Assembly (NCBI GenBank): GCA_000719025.1
Contig: JODP01000003.1
Coordinates: 310,001 to 374,000 of the forward strand
Direction: 5' to 3'
Length of the DNA: 64,000 bases
DNA from: Kineosporia aurantiaca JCM 3230
Lineage (GTDB): Bacteria > Actinomycetota > Actinomycetes > Actinomycetales > Kineosporiaceae
The notes under the pieces are model-generated. The model ran no database searches and had not been told where the DNA came from. It saw only the letters and a program-made list of their open reading frames with translations. A program made the position numbers and the translations under genes. This document shows, one piece after another, positions 1 through 8,220 of the stretch (its first letter is position 1; the number at the start of each line of letters is the position of its first letter).

Positions 1-677
1 GCGCCTGCAACGTAACGCGCGTCGTAGTCGTAGAGACCGGAATCAGGGACGATCTCCACCGGCGGGAGGGCAACCGGGCCAGACCCCGTGTCGAGAACGG
101 TTACGGACACCTCTACCCCGGCCACCTGCTGCTCGACCATGGCGACGTCCCCGTAGGCGAAGCAGTCGACCATCGCCCGGGGTAGGGCCGATGCCTCGCG
201 AACCGCCGAGGCGCCCAGAGCAGATCCGCCCCGGGCCGGCTTGACCACCAGGGGCAGGCCAAGCCGGTCGACGATGGAGCTGAGCACTCGGTTCGCACCG
301 AGCTCCCGGAAGATGCCGTGGGGTAGGGCGACGAACCGCGGGGTAGAGAGTTTGACCTCCTGCACCACGCCTTTAGCCACCGACTTGTCCCAGGACAGCC
401 GACAGGCGGCCGGGTCGGAGCCGACGTACGGAACTCCGACGAGTTCCAGCACGTCGCGGACCGCACCGTCTTCCCCGCTGACCCCGTGCAGCAACGGCCA
501 GACCACATCGACGTGGCCGGAGCGCAGGGTGTCGAGCAACTGGTCGTCGACGTCCCTGACAGTGACCTCGCACCCGCTCTCCCGCAGGGCTTCGGCGACC
601 CGGCTACCCGACCGCAGCGAGACCTCGCGTTCGTGCGAGAGCCCGCCCGCGAGGATCAGCACCCGCGGCGACAACAT
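1..677 (-). CDS. D-alanine--D-alanine ligase-like ATP-grasp protein (C-terminus cut by window edge)
   Basis: The reverse strand encodes an ATP-grasp ligase of the D-Ala-D-Ala ligase family, whose members join two D-alanines with ATP for the peptidoglycan stem peptide. Visible motifs are an N-terminal GGLSHEREVSLRSG loop, LHGVSGEDGAVRD (canonical HGxxGEDG), KPARGGSALG (ATP-binding) and YDYDARY (canonical YDYxxKY). The ATG at 677 is preferred over the in-frame ATG at 686 because GGAGG lies 10 nt upstream of the first but only 1 nt from the second. The gene runs off the left edge, so the catalytic C-terminal lobe is not visible. In Streptomyces-like genomes a ligase of this type neighbours the same aminotransferase near parB. 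Whether it is the housekeeping Ddl or a paralogue cannot be told. Confidence 0.8.
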   Translation of the reverse strand, partial: MLSPRVLILAGGLSHEREVSLRSGSRVAEALRESGCEVTVRDVDDQLLDTLRSGHVDVVWPLLHGVSGEDGAVRDVLELVGVPYVGSDPAACRLSWDKSVAKGVVQEVKLSTPRFVALPHGIFRELGANRVLSSIVDRLGLPLVVKPARGGSALGASAVREASALPRAMVDCFAYGDVAMVEQQVAGVEVSVTVLDTGSGPVALPPVEIVPDSGLYDYDARYVAG

Positions 678-727
678 GACGTGCATACCTCCGAGAAGGA
701 AACAGCGAACAGGACTTTGAGCCTAGG

Positions 728-2041
728 TCAGGTGAGGTCCGGACCCGGAGACTCGACCAGCGGCCCGGACCGGTCCGGACGCGGGGTCGCCCCGAAAGTG
801 GTCTGGACATCGAGCTCTTCGTCGATGACTGCGGCCAGCCGGCGCACCCCCTCGCGGATCCGTTCCGGTGAGGGGTAGCAGTAGGAGAGCCGCATGTGGT
901 CGCGACCCTGCCCGTCGGCGTAGAACGCGGTGCCGGGAACGTAGGCCACCCGCGCGGTGACGGCGCGCGGCAGCATGGCTTTCGTGTCCAGACCCTCGGG
1001 AACCTTGACCCAGACGTAGAAACCGCCCTGGGGGTTGGTCCAGGACGACGTCGGAAGCATGTCGTGCAGCGCTTGCAGCATGGCGTCCCGCCGCTCACGG
1101 TAGAGCTCGCGGAACACGCCGACCTGATGCTTCCAGTCGTGGTTCTCCAGGTAGGAGGTGACCGCCATCTGACTGAACGAACTCGGGCACAGGATCGCGG
1201 ATTCGCTGGCCAGGACCAGCTTTTCGCGAACGGCGTGTGGGGCGACCGCCCAGCCCACGCGGAACCCGGGGGCAAAGGTTTTGGAGAACGATCCTAGGTA
1301 GATGACGCCGTCCGGATCGTACGAGTGGATCGACGGCAGTGGGTCGCCGTCGAAGCCGAGCAGACCGTACGGGTCGTCCTCCAGGACGAGAACCCCGAAG
1401 CGCTGGGCAATTTCGAGGATCCGCGGTCGGCGCTCGGCGGAGAGCGTGACGCCCCCGGGGTTGTGATGGTTGGGCACCGTGTAGAGCAGCTTGGCCCGCC
1501 GCCCGGCTCGCTTCAGGGCAATCAGCTTGTCCTGAAGGGCCTCGGGGATCAGGCCTTCCGCGTCCATCGCCACGTGCTGCACGTCGGCCTGGTAGGAGCG
1601 GAAGACGCCGAGTGCGCCGACGTAGCTGGGGGCTTCGGCCAGGATCACGTCGCCCGGGTCGACGAAGATCCGGGTGACCAGGTCGAGCGCCTGCTGGGAA
1701 CCGGTGGTGACGACGATGTCGTCCGGGTGCGCGTTGACCCGGTTGGGGGCCATCACGTCGAGGATGCGGCGGCGCAGTTCTGGGTCACCCTGGCCGGAGC
1801 CGTACTGAAGGGCGACCGGACCGTTGGTGGCGACCAGCGTGGAGAGGGCCTTACCCACCACGTCCATCGGCAGGGCGGCCAGGTTCGGCATACCCCCGGC
1901 CAGTGAGACCACCTCGGGGCGACTGGCTACGGCGAAAAGAGCTCGGATCTCCGATGCCGTCATTCCCCGGGTCCGGGCTGCGTACGAACCCAGCCACTGG
2001 TCCAGTCGGGAACCGGGCTTGCTGCCGTCTCCAGTCTGCAT
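728..2041 (-). CDS. PLP-dependent class I/II aminotransferase (MocR/LysN-like, no HTH domain)
   Basis: A 437-residue fold-type I aminotransferase. The PLP-binding lysine is in GSFSKTFAPGFRVGWA, the substrate and cofactor motifs TVPNHHNPGG and LEDDPYG are present, and a GSQQALD glycine-rich segment precedes them. These are typical of the 2-aminoadipate or valine-pyruvate type subgroup, which transfers amino groups from an amino acid to a 2-oxo acid. The protein starts directly with the catalytic domain, so it is not a GntR fusion. It ends 50 bp before the Ddl-like gene on the same strand, so the two may be co-transcribed. This pair is conserved beside the par locus in related actinobacteria. 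The substrate cannot be assigned from sequence alone. Confidence 0.85.
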   Translation of the reverse strand: MQTGDGSKPGSRLDQWLGSYAARTRGMTASEIRALFAVASRPEVVSLAGGMPNLAALPMDVVGKALSTLVATNGPVALQYGSGQGDPELRRRILDVMAPNRVNAHPDDIVVTTGSQQALDLVTRIFVDPGDVILAEAPSYVGALGVFRSYQADVQHVAMDAEGLIPEALQDKLIALKRAGRRAKLLYTVPNHHNPGGVTLSAERRPRILEIAQRFGVLVLEDDPYGLLGFDGDPLPSIHSYDPDGVIYLGSFSKTFAPGFRVGWAVAPHAVREKLVLASESAILCPSSFSQMAVTSYLENHDWKHQVGVFRELYRERRDAMLQALHDMLPTSSWTNPQGGFYVWVKVPEGLDTKAMLPRAVTARVAYVPGTAFYADGQGRDHMRLSYCYPSPERIREGVRRLAAVIDEELDVQTTFGATPRPDRSGPLVESPGPDLT

Positions 2042-2104
2042 GACTCACCTTCAGCGCTCGCGAGATCTGAACGAGCAGACCATCAGGAAGTCCGGCGAAT
2101 GTCC

Positions 2105-2147
2105 ACGTATTACGTTCAGTAACTGAGAAGTAACTACATGACGTATT
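2105..2147. repeat. Nested direct repeats in the divergent promoter region
   Basis: Between the aminotransferase and the GNAT gene, ACGTATT occurs at 2105-2111 and again at 2141-2147. Between these, AGTAACT occurs at 2118-2124 and 2129-2135, with starts 11 bp apart, one helical turn. The segment is much less GC-rich than its surroundings. The arrangement suggests a regulator binding site serving one or both divergent genes; no regulator is identified. Confidence 0.45.
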
Positions 2148-2329
2148 CACGGGAGCCGTAGAGAGGCTTACGATCTTTCCGGCCTGACATCCTCGTCAGC
2201 ACCCTGCTGTCTGCCGAGGAACCGACCGTCTGACGATTGTCCTCACCTGGAGTGTCGCATGAGACTCGCCCGGCCCGCCGTCCTGGGCCCGCTCATCGAC
2301 CTCACGAACACCGCCGCAGGAGCCATTCG

Positions 2330-2992
2330 ATGAGCCGGAGGCTCGCACCGCTCACGCTGGACAACCTCTCGGATCTTCCGAGTACGTGCCGGCGTTGTGT
2401 CACCTGGGAACTCGATCCGCTCGCGGCGAAGCAGGCCAAGCAGGCGGGAGACACCGGCTTCGAGAAGGAGGCCTGGATCTCCGGCACGCTGCTGGAGTGG
2501 GGGTCGTGCGGCCGGGTGGCGTACGTCGATGACGAGCCCGCGGGCTTCGTGACCTACGCGCCGCCTGCTCTGGTGCCCCGCGCGCTGGACTTCCCGACGT
2601 CCCCCGTCAGCGGCGACGCAGTGCTGCTGATGACCGCTCGGGTGCTACCCCGCTTCGCCGGTGCCGGCCTGGCGCGGATGTTGCTACAGGCCACGGCCAA
2701 GGACCTGAGTAAGCGCGGGGTACGGGCACTGGAGGCGTTCGGGCTAACGGCCGGCGGGGGTATGACGGCCGACCCGAACGACGAGGACAAGGAGAAGGCG
2801 TCCTGCCTCGTACCCGCCGATCTGCTTACTGCCGTCGGCTTCAAGACCGTCCGGCAGCACCATCGGTTCCCGCGGCTGCGCCTGGAGCTCAAGACCGCCA
2901 CCTCGTGGCGGGAGGACGTGGAACTGGCCCTGGAGCAGATCCTCGGCACGGTCCGTCTCCCCGCGCTCTCCGGCACGAGCATCGCTCCGTAG
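2330..2992 (+). CDS. GNAT-family N-acetyltransferase
   Basis: A 220-residue protein. The ATG at 2330 follows GCAGGAG at suitable spacing, so upstream in-frame starts are rejected. The core contains an acetyl-CoA-binding pattern, RVLPRFAGAGLARMLLQA, the expected R/Q-x-x-G-x-G/A loop followed by a helix, and a C-terminal strand FKTVRQHHRFPRLRLEL. It begins MSRRLAPLTLDNLSDLP, a start typical of the GNAT gene next to parB/trx in Streptomyces-like genomes. Cytoplasmic, with no signal or membrane segment. Family members acetylate small molecules or protein amino groups; the acceptor here is unknown. It is convergent with cwlM and separated from it by a strong hairpin terminator. Confidence 0.8.
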   Translation: MSRRLAPLTLDNLSDLPSTCRRCVTWELDPLAAKQAKQAGDTGFEKEAWISGTLLEWGSCGRVAYVDDEPAGFVTYAPPALVPRALDFPTSPVSGDAVLLMTARVLPRFAGAGLARMLLQATAKDLSKRGVRALEAFGLTAGGGMTADPNDEDKEKASCLVPADLLTAVGFKTVRQHHRFPRLRLELKTATSWREDVELALEQILGTVRLPALSGTSIAP

Positions 2993-3039
2993 CCCAGAAG
3001 CGTCCTCAAGCAATAAATTAAGGACGCTTACGGGCACCA

Positions 3040-3078
3040 AAGGAGACGCTCCCACCGAATCGGTGGGAGCGTCTCCTT
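3040..3078. terminator. Bidirectional hairpin terminator between GNAT and cwlM
   Basis: A perfect inverted repeat of about 18 bp (arms 3040-3057 and 3061-3078) around an AAT loop lies between two convergent genes, so it can stop transcription from both sides. There is no long T tract, as is usual in high-GC actinobacteria. Confidence 0.8.
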
Positions 3079-3089
3079 GTAGGACCAGA

Positions 3090-4301
3090 TCAGCGCTGGC
3101 GAGCGAATGCCTGCACGTCGCTGAGTTGCAGGGTGCCGGTCTCCGCGTCGTTCTCGGCCAGGTATAGCCTCTGAACGGCGAACAGGATGGACTCGGCGAC
3201 CACCGCCCGGAAGTCCGCGTCGCCCAGGCGCTGCGCGTCTTCCGGATTGGTCAGATACCCCAGGGCCAGGATCACCGCGGGCATCCGGGTCAGTCGTACG
3301 GGGTCGTACGAGCACGGGTGACTGCGGTCGTCCAGCAGCGGGGTACGGGCCGTGATCTCGCGTTGCAGCAACTGGGCCAGGCGTAGCCCAACCTCCGAAT
3401 GCTGCCCCACTCGGCCACCACCCCAGTAGAACGTAGCCACGCCGGACGCGACCGGGTTCGCGTGCCGCTCGGTGACCAGGGAGATCACCAGATCGGCGCT
3501 CTCGGCCTCGGCCAGCCCCACCCGTTCTTCGGTGCTGATGTCCTGGTCCGGCTGACGCGTCAGCCGAACCCGCGCACCCACGGCCGTGAGCCGATCGGCG
3601 AGCCGCAGAGCCACGTCGTACGTCACCGCCGCCTCGGTGACGCCACCGACGCCGGGCGTACGGTCTGACCCCGGGTCGAGCACCACCGTTTTTCCGGCCA
3701 GGCTGACCCCGGCCATGGCGACCGAACCCCGTGAGCGCAGTGCCCAGGCGTCGCCACCGGACACCGAGCGCCCGAGCGACCCCAGCGCCGTAAACGTGGG
3801 CCGGCCGCAGATGCCGTCGGCCGGAAGACCCAGACCTCGCTGCAGCTCACGCAGCGAGGACTCGGTGGCCGGGCCGAAGATGCCGTCTACCGGGCCGGCG
3901 TGCAGCCCGAGGACGACCATCCGCTCCTGTAGCGCGGAGACGTCGTCTCCCCGCATCCAGTGCCCGGCGGTGAGCAGGAGCGTGCGGTCGCCCAGGTGCC
4001 AGCGGGCGCCGTCCAGCGCGAGCGCGGTCTGCGGGCCGACGATGCCGTCTGCCACCAGACCACGATCCTGCTGGAAGCCGCGCACGGCACTGTCGAGTGC
4101 CGCGTCGAAAAGGGATTCCTCGGCGGGGGCCGCCCCTGGGGTAAGGGCGCCGGCCCTGACCAGCAGGGCACGGAGCACCGGCACTAGGGCGTCGGTGTCG
4201 CCGAGACGAAGCGGATGCCCGGTCCCGGACTTGCCCGTGAGCATGGGCAGGTCCGGGACCGTGGAGGATCCGCCGCGATGGCGGGGGGAAGTGCTCACCA
4301 T
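3090..4301 (-). CDS. cwlM: CwlM-like protein: two peptidoglycan-binding domains plus degenerate amidase domain
   Basis: A 403-residue protein without signal peptide. Two PG_binding_1 repeats occupy roughly residues 35-180 (FQQDRGLVADGIVGPQTALA and LQRGLGLPADGICGRPTFTA), and an N-acetylmuramoyl-L-alanine amidase (Amidase_3) domain covers about 205-390. Position next to trxA/trxB matches mycobacterial cwlM (Rv3915), an essential cytoplasmic regulator that activates MurA when phosphorylated and also contacts MurJ and FhaA. Canonical zinc and catalytic residues are altered: DPGHGG reads DPGSDR, the SIH position reads SLV, and the final catalytic Glu position reads Ala (VILALGY). The zinc-ligand Glu in TEAAVTYDVAL appears retained. 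A regulatory rather than hydrolytic role is therefore inferred. Confidence 0.85.
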   Translation of the reverse strand: MVSTSPRHRGGSSTVPDLPMLTGKSGTGHPLRLGDTDALVPVLRALLVRAGALTPGAAPAEESLFDAALDSAVRGFQQDRGLVADGIVGPQTALALDGARWHLGDRTLLLTAGHWMRGDDVSALQERMVVLGLHAGPVDGIFGPATESSLRELQRGLGLPADGICGRPTFTALGSLGRSVSGGDAWALRSRGSVAMAGVSLAGKTVVLDPGSDRTPGVGGVTEAAVTYDVALRLADRLTAVGARVRLTRQPDQDISTEERVGLAEAESADLVISLVTERHANPVASGVATFYWGGGRVGQHSEVGLRLAQLLQREITARTPLLDDRSHPCSYDPVRLTRMPAVILALGYLTNPEDAQRLGDADFRAVVAESILFAVQRLYLAENDAETGTLQLSDVQAFARQR

Positions 4302-4314
4302 CGTGCTGGGGTGA

Positions 4315-4650
4315 TCAGTTCAGCCAGTCCGCCAGCTCACGCAGCAGAATCGGCTTCGGCTTGGCGCCGATGATCGACTTCACCAGCTCCCCGTTCTGGT
4401 ACACGTTCAGGGTCGGGATCGAGGTGATGCCGTAGGACGAGGCGACCCGCGGGTTCTCGTCGGTGTTCAGCTTCACCACGGTGATCTCCTCGTGCGTGGC
4501 CGCGATCTCGGCCAGCACCGGCGCCACCTGAAGGCACGGTCCGCACCACGGGGCCCAGAAGTCCACCAGCACGGGCTTGTCGGACTTCAGCACCTCGGCG
4601 TCGAAGGTGTCATCCGTGACGGCCTTGGGAGCGCTCGTCGTGTCAGCCAT
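4315..4650 (-). CDS. trxA: Thioredoxin
   Basis: A 111-residue thioredoxin with the active site FWAPWCGPCLQVAP (WCGPC near residues 35-39), the cis-proline segment SIPTLNVYQNGE and a typical length. It reduces protein disulfides in the cytoplasm with electrons from thioredoxin reductase, which is encoded immediately upstream on the same strand. The ATG at 4650 has AGGAG a few bases upstream. It ends 13 bp before cwlM starts, and the trxB-trxA-cwlM order equals that of mycobacteria, so one transcript is likely. Confidence 0.95.
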   Translation of the reverse strand: MADTTSAPKAVTDDTFDAEVLKSDKPVLVDFWAPWCGPCLQVAPVLAEIAATHEEITVVKLNTDENPRVASSYGITSIPTLNVYQNGELVKSIIGAKPKPILLRELADWLN

Positions 4651-4797
4651 CGGTTCTCCTCGAAAGTGGCGGGCTTACAGCAGATTTCAGCGGAATCGGG
4701 CACCGATACGGATCGGGCCCGGACGATGATGCCGGACCCGGTGGGTCACGGCGAGCCGGACCGGTCCGTAACTTGTCGTTGCGGACCGGTCGAGGAC

Positions 4798-5820
4798 TCA
4801 GTGGACCACGGAGCTCCAGCGCTCGACGGTCTCGGCGCGGTCGGCGGCCGCACTGGCCACTGCACCTTCGCCTAACCCGGCGGTGATGTCGTCCACCGCG
4901 GCGAGGAAACGCTCGGCATCGATCGCGGCCGTGGTACCGGACGCGGCGGCGGTGATGGCCTGCTGGTACTCGTGGTCGACCACGTCACCACAGGCGAACA
5001 CCCCGGGCACGTTGGTCCGCGAGGACCGGCCCTCGGTCTTGACGAAGCCCGAGTCGTCCAGCTCCAGCTGGCCCTTGATCAGCTCGACCCGCGGGTCGTG
5101 GCCGATCGCCACGAACAGCCCGGTGATGTCCAGGTCGCGCTCCGCGCCGGTCACCGTGTCGCGCAGCCGGATGCCGGAGACCTTCGCGTCGCCGTGGATG
5201 TCCACGACCTCGCTGTTCCAGGCCCAGCGCACCTTCGGGTTGGCCATCGCGCGCTCCTGCATGATCTTGGAGGCGCGCAGCGTGTCGCGGCGGTGCACGA
5301 TGGTCACGGAGCGGGCGAACCGGGTCAGGAAGGTGGCCTCCTCCAGCGCGGAGTCGCCGCCGCCGACCACGGCGATGTCCTGCTCGCGGAAGAAGAAGCC
5401 GTCACAGGTGGCACACCAGCTCACGCCGTGGCCGGACAGCTGCTTCTCCTTCGGCAGGCCGAGCTCACGGTAGGCCGAACCGGTGGCCAGGATGATCGCC
5501 CGGGCCCGGTACGTGGTGCCGTCGTGGAGCTTGACCTCCTTGATGTCCCCGGTGGCGTGCAGCGACGTCACGTCGTCCGGGATCAGCTCGGCCCCGAACT
5601 TCTCGGCCTGGCTGCGGAGCTTGTCCATCAGCTCCGGACCCTGGATCCCGTCCGGGAAACCGGGGAAGTTCTCCACCTCGGTCGTGTTCATCAGCGCACC
5701 GCCGGAGGTCACGGAGCCTTCGAAGACCAGAGGCTTCAGGCTCGCGCGGGCCGCGTAAAGAGCCGCGGTGTATCCGGCCGGTCCCGAACCGATGATGATG
5801 ACGTTCCTGACGTCGCTCAC
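4798..5820 (-). CDS. trxB: Thioredoxin-disulfide reductase
   Basis: A 340-residue low-molecular-weight thioredoxin reductase. It has the FAD dinucleotide motif IIIGSGPAGYTAALYAAR at the N-terminus, the redox-active WCATCDGFFF pair, a second NADPH-binding motif VVGGGDSALEEATFL and the C-terminal FAD motif GVFACGDVVD. It uses NADPH to reduce TrxA. The GTG at 5820 is chosen because GGAG sits about 6 nt upstream; the in-frame ATG at 5841 lacks a good ribosome binding site. A SigR/SigH-like promoter lies about 50-75 bp upstream. The C-terminal tail beyond the usual end is short and Ala/Glu-rich. Confidence 0.95.
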   Translation of the reverse strand: MSDVRNVIIIGSGPAGYTAALYAARASLKPLVFEGSVTSGGALMNTTEVENFPGFPDGIQGPELMDKLRSQAEKFGAELIPDDVTSLHATGDIKEVKLHDGTTYRARAIILATGSAYRELGLPKEKQLSGHGVSWCATCDGFFFREQDIAVVGGGDSALEEATFLTRFARSVTIVHRRDTLRASKIMQERAMANPKVRWAWNSEVVDIHGDAKVSGIRLRDTVTGAERDLDITGLFVAIGHDPRVELIKGQLELDDSGFVKTEGRSSRTNVPGVFACGDVVDHEYQQAITAAASGTTAAIDAERFLAAVDDITAGLGEGAVASAAADRAETVERWSSVVH

Positions 5821-5869
5821 GTCTTCTCCAACTCCGTTCACTGCACGGACTAGTGCCTGCTCGCTGTAG

Positions 5870-5896
5870 AACCGTTCGGCCGGCTCTGGTGTTCCC
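5870..5896 (-). promoter_or_regulatory. SigR/SigH-type promoter candidate for trxB-trxA
   Basis: Reading the minus strand, GGGAAC (5896-5891) is followed after exactly 18 bases by GTT (5872-5870). The disulfide-stress sigma factors SigR (Streptomyces) and SigH (Mycobacterium) recognise GGGAAY-N18-GTT, and trxBA is a classic target. The site lies in the 124-bp gap upstream of trxB. Confidence 0.5.
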
Positions 5897-5944
5897 GCTC
5901 CGGCGCGCCCGCAGGCTCCGCTGAACCCCCTGGTCAGAGGCGCC

Positions 5945-7465
5945 TCAGGAGGCCACTTCGACCACGGCGACGGTGCCGTCGTTCCCAGGTTGACAGGTCC
6001 GGGCGACGATCCACACGTCGTACCCGCCGTTGGTGCCGGGCAGGACCAGCAGAGCGGCCTCCCGGCCCTCGTAGGTGGCCAGGTCGACGGCGACCGGTTG
6101 CTGATCCGCCTGACCGATCTCCTTCAGGCACGCCTGCAGCGCCTTCGGCGAGGTCAGGAGCTCGGCATCCTGGTTCCCGGAGGCACCGGCGGCCGACTGG
6201 GCGCTCTTGGTCGTCTGACCCTTGTCCTGCGCCGAGAGCGTGCCCTCCGTGGCACCGCCGGCGGCCTTGCTGGCGGCCGGGGCCGAAAAGGCCTGGTTCC
6301 GGTTGCTGATCAGCGTGTCGACCTGGTTCTTGAGCGTGGACTTCTTGTACTTGGTGCCGCTCTCCTCGACGGTGGTCAGCACCGGCGCGGACGCACTGGA
6401 GGCGGCGCTCCCGCTGTCGGCCGTGGAACCGCCACCGCCGCGGACCTGCCAGAAGACCACTCCGCCGGCCAGGGCCATCACCAGGACGACGGCGGCCGCG
6501 ATCTGCGGGGAGATCCGGGGCCAGCGGGACGGCTCGTCGGCCTTCTGCTCCTCCAGCGCCTGACGCCGGACCCGGACCGTCTGGGTCGAATCCATCCGGG
6601 TCAGCTTGCCCGGCGGCCGGTCGCGGACCGGTCGCATCAGAGTGGTCATGCCCGACGTCTCGGGGGGCGGGGTAGTAGACCGGGAGCGGCGCTTGCGTAC
6701 CGGCTGGGTCAGCTCCGGATCCGGCCCCTCGTCGCGGACCGGCGGCTGCAGTGTGGTCGGGTCGCCGGCCGGGAAGGCGCTGCCGTCGCGCTTGGGCTGC
6801 AGCGGGCGCACGGTGTACGAGGACGTGTTCGGGGCGGGCGGGGTGCCCTTGCCCTGCAGCTCGGCCGGGCGGTGCGCCTGCGCGGCCGCCGGGCGTTCGG
6901 GCTGGACCGGGTTCTGCGGCCGGGCCGGGGGTTGGGCCGGGGGTTGGGCACGCGGGGGTACTTGAGGACGCTGGTGGCCGGTTTGGCTGGGCCGGTTCGT
7001 CCGCAGCGGCTGGCTGGGGTGCTGAGCCGGCTGCGGGTTGTGCGGCTGCTGCGGGTTCTGGGGCCGGGCGTTCTGCTGCTGCGGCTTCTGCGGCTGGGGT
7101 CCGGTGCGGGCGCCGCCGCGACGCAGTGGGGCGTTGGCCAGCGGGGCCGAACCGGGCACCCCGACGGCGCCGGGCAGGCCGGCTGCTCCCATCGGGCCGG
7201 CCGACCGGCGGGGCATCGGCTGCGGCTCGCGGCCCTGCTGGACCGCGGTCAGAGCCTGCTCGAGCCGGGCCCGGACCTGCGGGGGCATGGTCTCGGGGGG
7301 CGCCTGGCGGATCAGCGCACTGATGCTCTCGGCGCTGGACAGCACCTGGGAACAGCGGGCGCAGCTGATTACGTGCGCCTCGACCTGGCGGGCCACGTCT
7401 ATCGGCAGCACGTCGGCCGCGAGGTCGGCGAGAAGCTCGTCCTCCGGATGCGCGGGCATACTCAC
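5945..7465 (-). CDS. Zinc-type anti-sigma factor of the SigM operon
   Basis: A 506-residue protein. The N-terminus carries an anti-sigma zinc motif, H31-x3-C35-x2-C38 (AHVISCARC). A long Pro/Gln/Ala-rich linker follows, then one membrane segment near residues 322-341 (AAAVVLVMALAGGVVFW) and an extracytoplasmic C-terminal domain. It presumably binds and holds the co-encoded ECF sigma factor at the membrane, like Rv3912/RsmA. The GTG at 7465 overlaps the sigM stop as GTGA, and AGGAG is 7 nt upstream, which argues for translational coupling and balanced stoichiometry. The juxtamembrane region is rich in Thr-Arg motifs (LTQPVRKR, STQTVRVRR), possible phosphorylation sites. The linker is far longer than in mycobacteria. 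Confidence 0.85.
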   Translation of the reverse strand: MSMPAHPEDELLADLAADVLPIDVARQVEAHVISCARCSQVLSSAESISALIRQAPPETMPPQVRARLEQALTAVQQGREPQPMPRRSAGPMGAAGLPGAVGVPGSAPLANAPLRRGGARTGPQPQKPQQQNARPQNPQQPHNPQPAQHPSQPLRTNRPSQTGHQRPQVPPRAQPPAQPPARPQNPVQPERPAAAQAHRPAELQGKGTPPAPNTSSYTVRPLQPKRDGSAFPAGDPTTLQPPVRDEGPDPELTQPVRKRRSRSTTPPPETSGMTTLMRPVRDRPPGKLTRMDSTQTVRVRRQALEEQKADEPSRWPRISPQIAAAVVLVMALAGGVVFWQVRGGGGSTADSGSAASSASAPVLTTVEESGTKYKKSTLKNQVDTLISNRNQAFSAPAASKAAGGATEGTLSAQDKGQTTKSAQSAAGASGNQDAELLTSPKALQACLKEIGQADQQPVAVDLATYEGREAALLVLPGTNGGYDVWIVARTCQPGNDGTVAVVEVAS

Positions 7466-8220
7466 CAACCTTCTCCTGCTCGGCTGTGTCCTCGGGGGGG
7501 TGGCTCCTCCGATCTGACGCGGCCGCCCCGGTTCGGGTTCCCTGTCCCACGGTCCGGTTCGTTGTCGTACGGATCGTTGCGGTAGGGGCTGGGCCGCGCG
7601 TCACCAATGAAACCTGGTGTTGCTGTGCCACTGCGCCCGGACCGCCGGTCCGGGCCGGCGGCCGGCGCCGGGGCCGGGCCGGCCCCGGGAGCGCGCAGCA
7701 ACTGACCCAGGGCCACCCGGGCGCGGGAGCAGCGGGACTTCACGGTGCCCTCCGCCACGCCGAGCATCTGAGCTACCTCGGCGACCGGGATGTCCTCCAG
7801 GTCGACCAGCACCAGGGCCACCCGCTGGGCCTCGGGCAGCTTGGCCAGGGCCGCCTGGACGTCCAGCCGGGCCAGCGTGGCCGCGTGCTCGTCGCCGTTC
7901 GCCATCACGTCGCGCTCGCCCAGGGGCACGCTCGGCCGGGCCGCCCGCCGGCGCAACCGGTCCAGCGAGGCGTTCACCACGATCCGGTGCAGCCAGGTGC
8001 TGACCGCCGCGTCACCCCGGTAGTGGTCGGCGTAGCGCAGAGCCGACACCATCGCGTCCTGCACCGCGTCCGCCGCCTCATCCGGATCACCAGTGGTGCG
8101 CAGAGCCACGGCCCAGAGCCGGTCGGCGTGGCGCCGGACGATCAGGGAGAACGCGTCCGGGTCGCCGGTGAGGTGAGCGGCGATCAGACGACGGTCGTCG
8201 ACCTCGCCGGCGTCACTCAC
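7462..8220 (-). CDS. sigM: ECF RNA polymerase sigma factor SigM
   Basis: A 252-residue ECF sigma factor. Region 2 spans about residues 10-95 (AAHLTGDPDAFSLIVRRH; DEAADAVQDAMVSAL; STWLHRIVVNASLDRLRRR). Region 4 includes LPEAQRVALVLVDLEDIPVA and LGVAEGTVKSRCSRAR. A Pro/Arg-rich tail of about 70 residues follows region 4, longer than in most family members. It directs polymerase to stress promoters when released by the downstream anti-sigma factor. Both ends overlap neighbours by GTGA: the GTG start lies in the stop of the pseudokinase gene, and the stop lies in the anti-sigma start. Context equals mycobacterial sigM (Rv3911). Confidence 0.9.
   Translation of the reverse strand: MSDAGEVDDRRLIAAHLTGDPDAFSLIVRRHADRLWAVALRTTGDPDEAADAVQDAMVSALRYADHYRGDAAVSTWLHRIVVNASLDRLRRRAARPSVPLGERDVMANGDEHAATLARLDVQAALAKLPEAQRVALVLVDLEDIPVAEVAQMLGVAEGTVKSRCSRARVALGQLLRAPGAGPAPAPAAGPDRRSGRSGTATPGFIGDARPSPYRNDPYDNEPDRGTGNPNRGGRVRSEEPPPRGHSRAGEGW

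Noticed and set aside
2237..2329. N-terminal extension of the GNAT gene
   Set aside because: Arg/His/Pro-rich and preceded by no ribosome binding site, unlike the ATG at 2330 with GCAGGAG.
5990..7585. 531-codon open frame antisense to the anti-sigma gene
   Set aside because: Shadow frame of a GC-rich gene; the zinc anti-sigma motif and membrane helix on the other strand are decisive.
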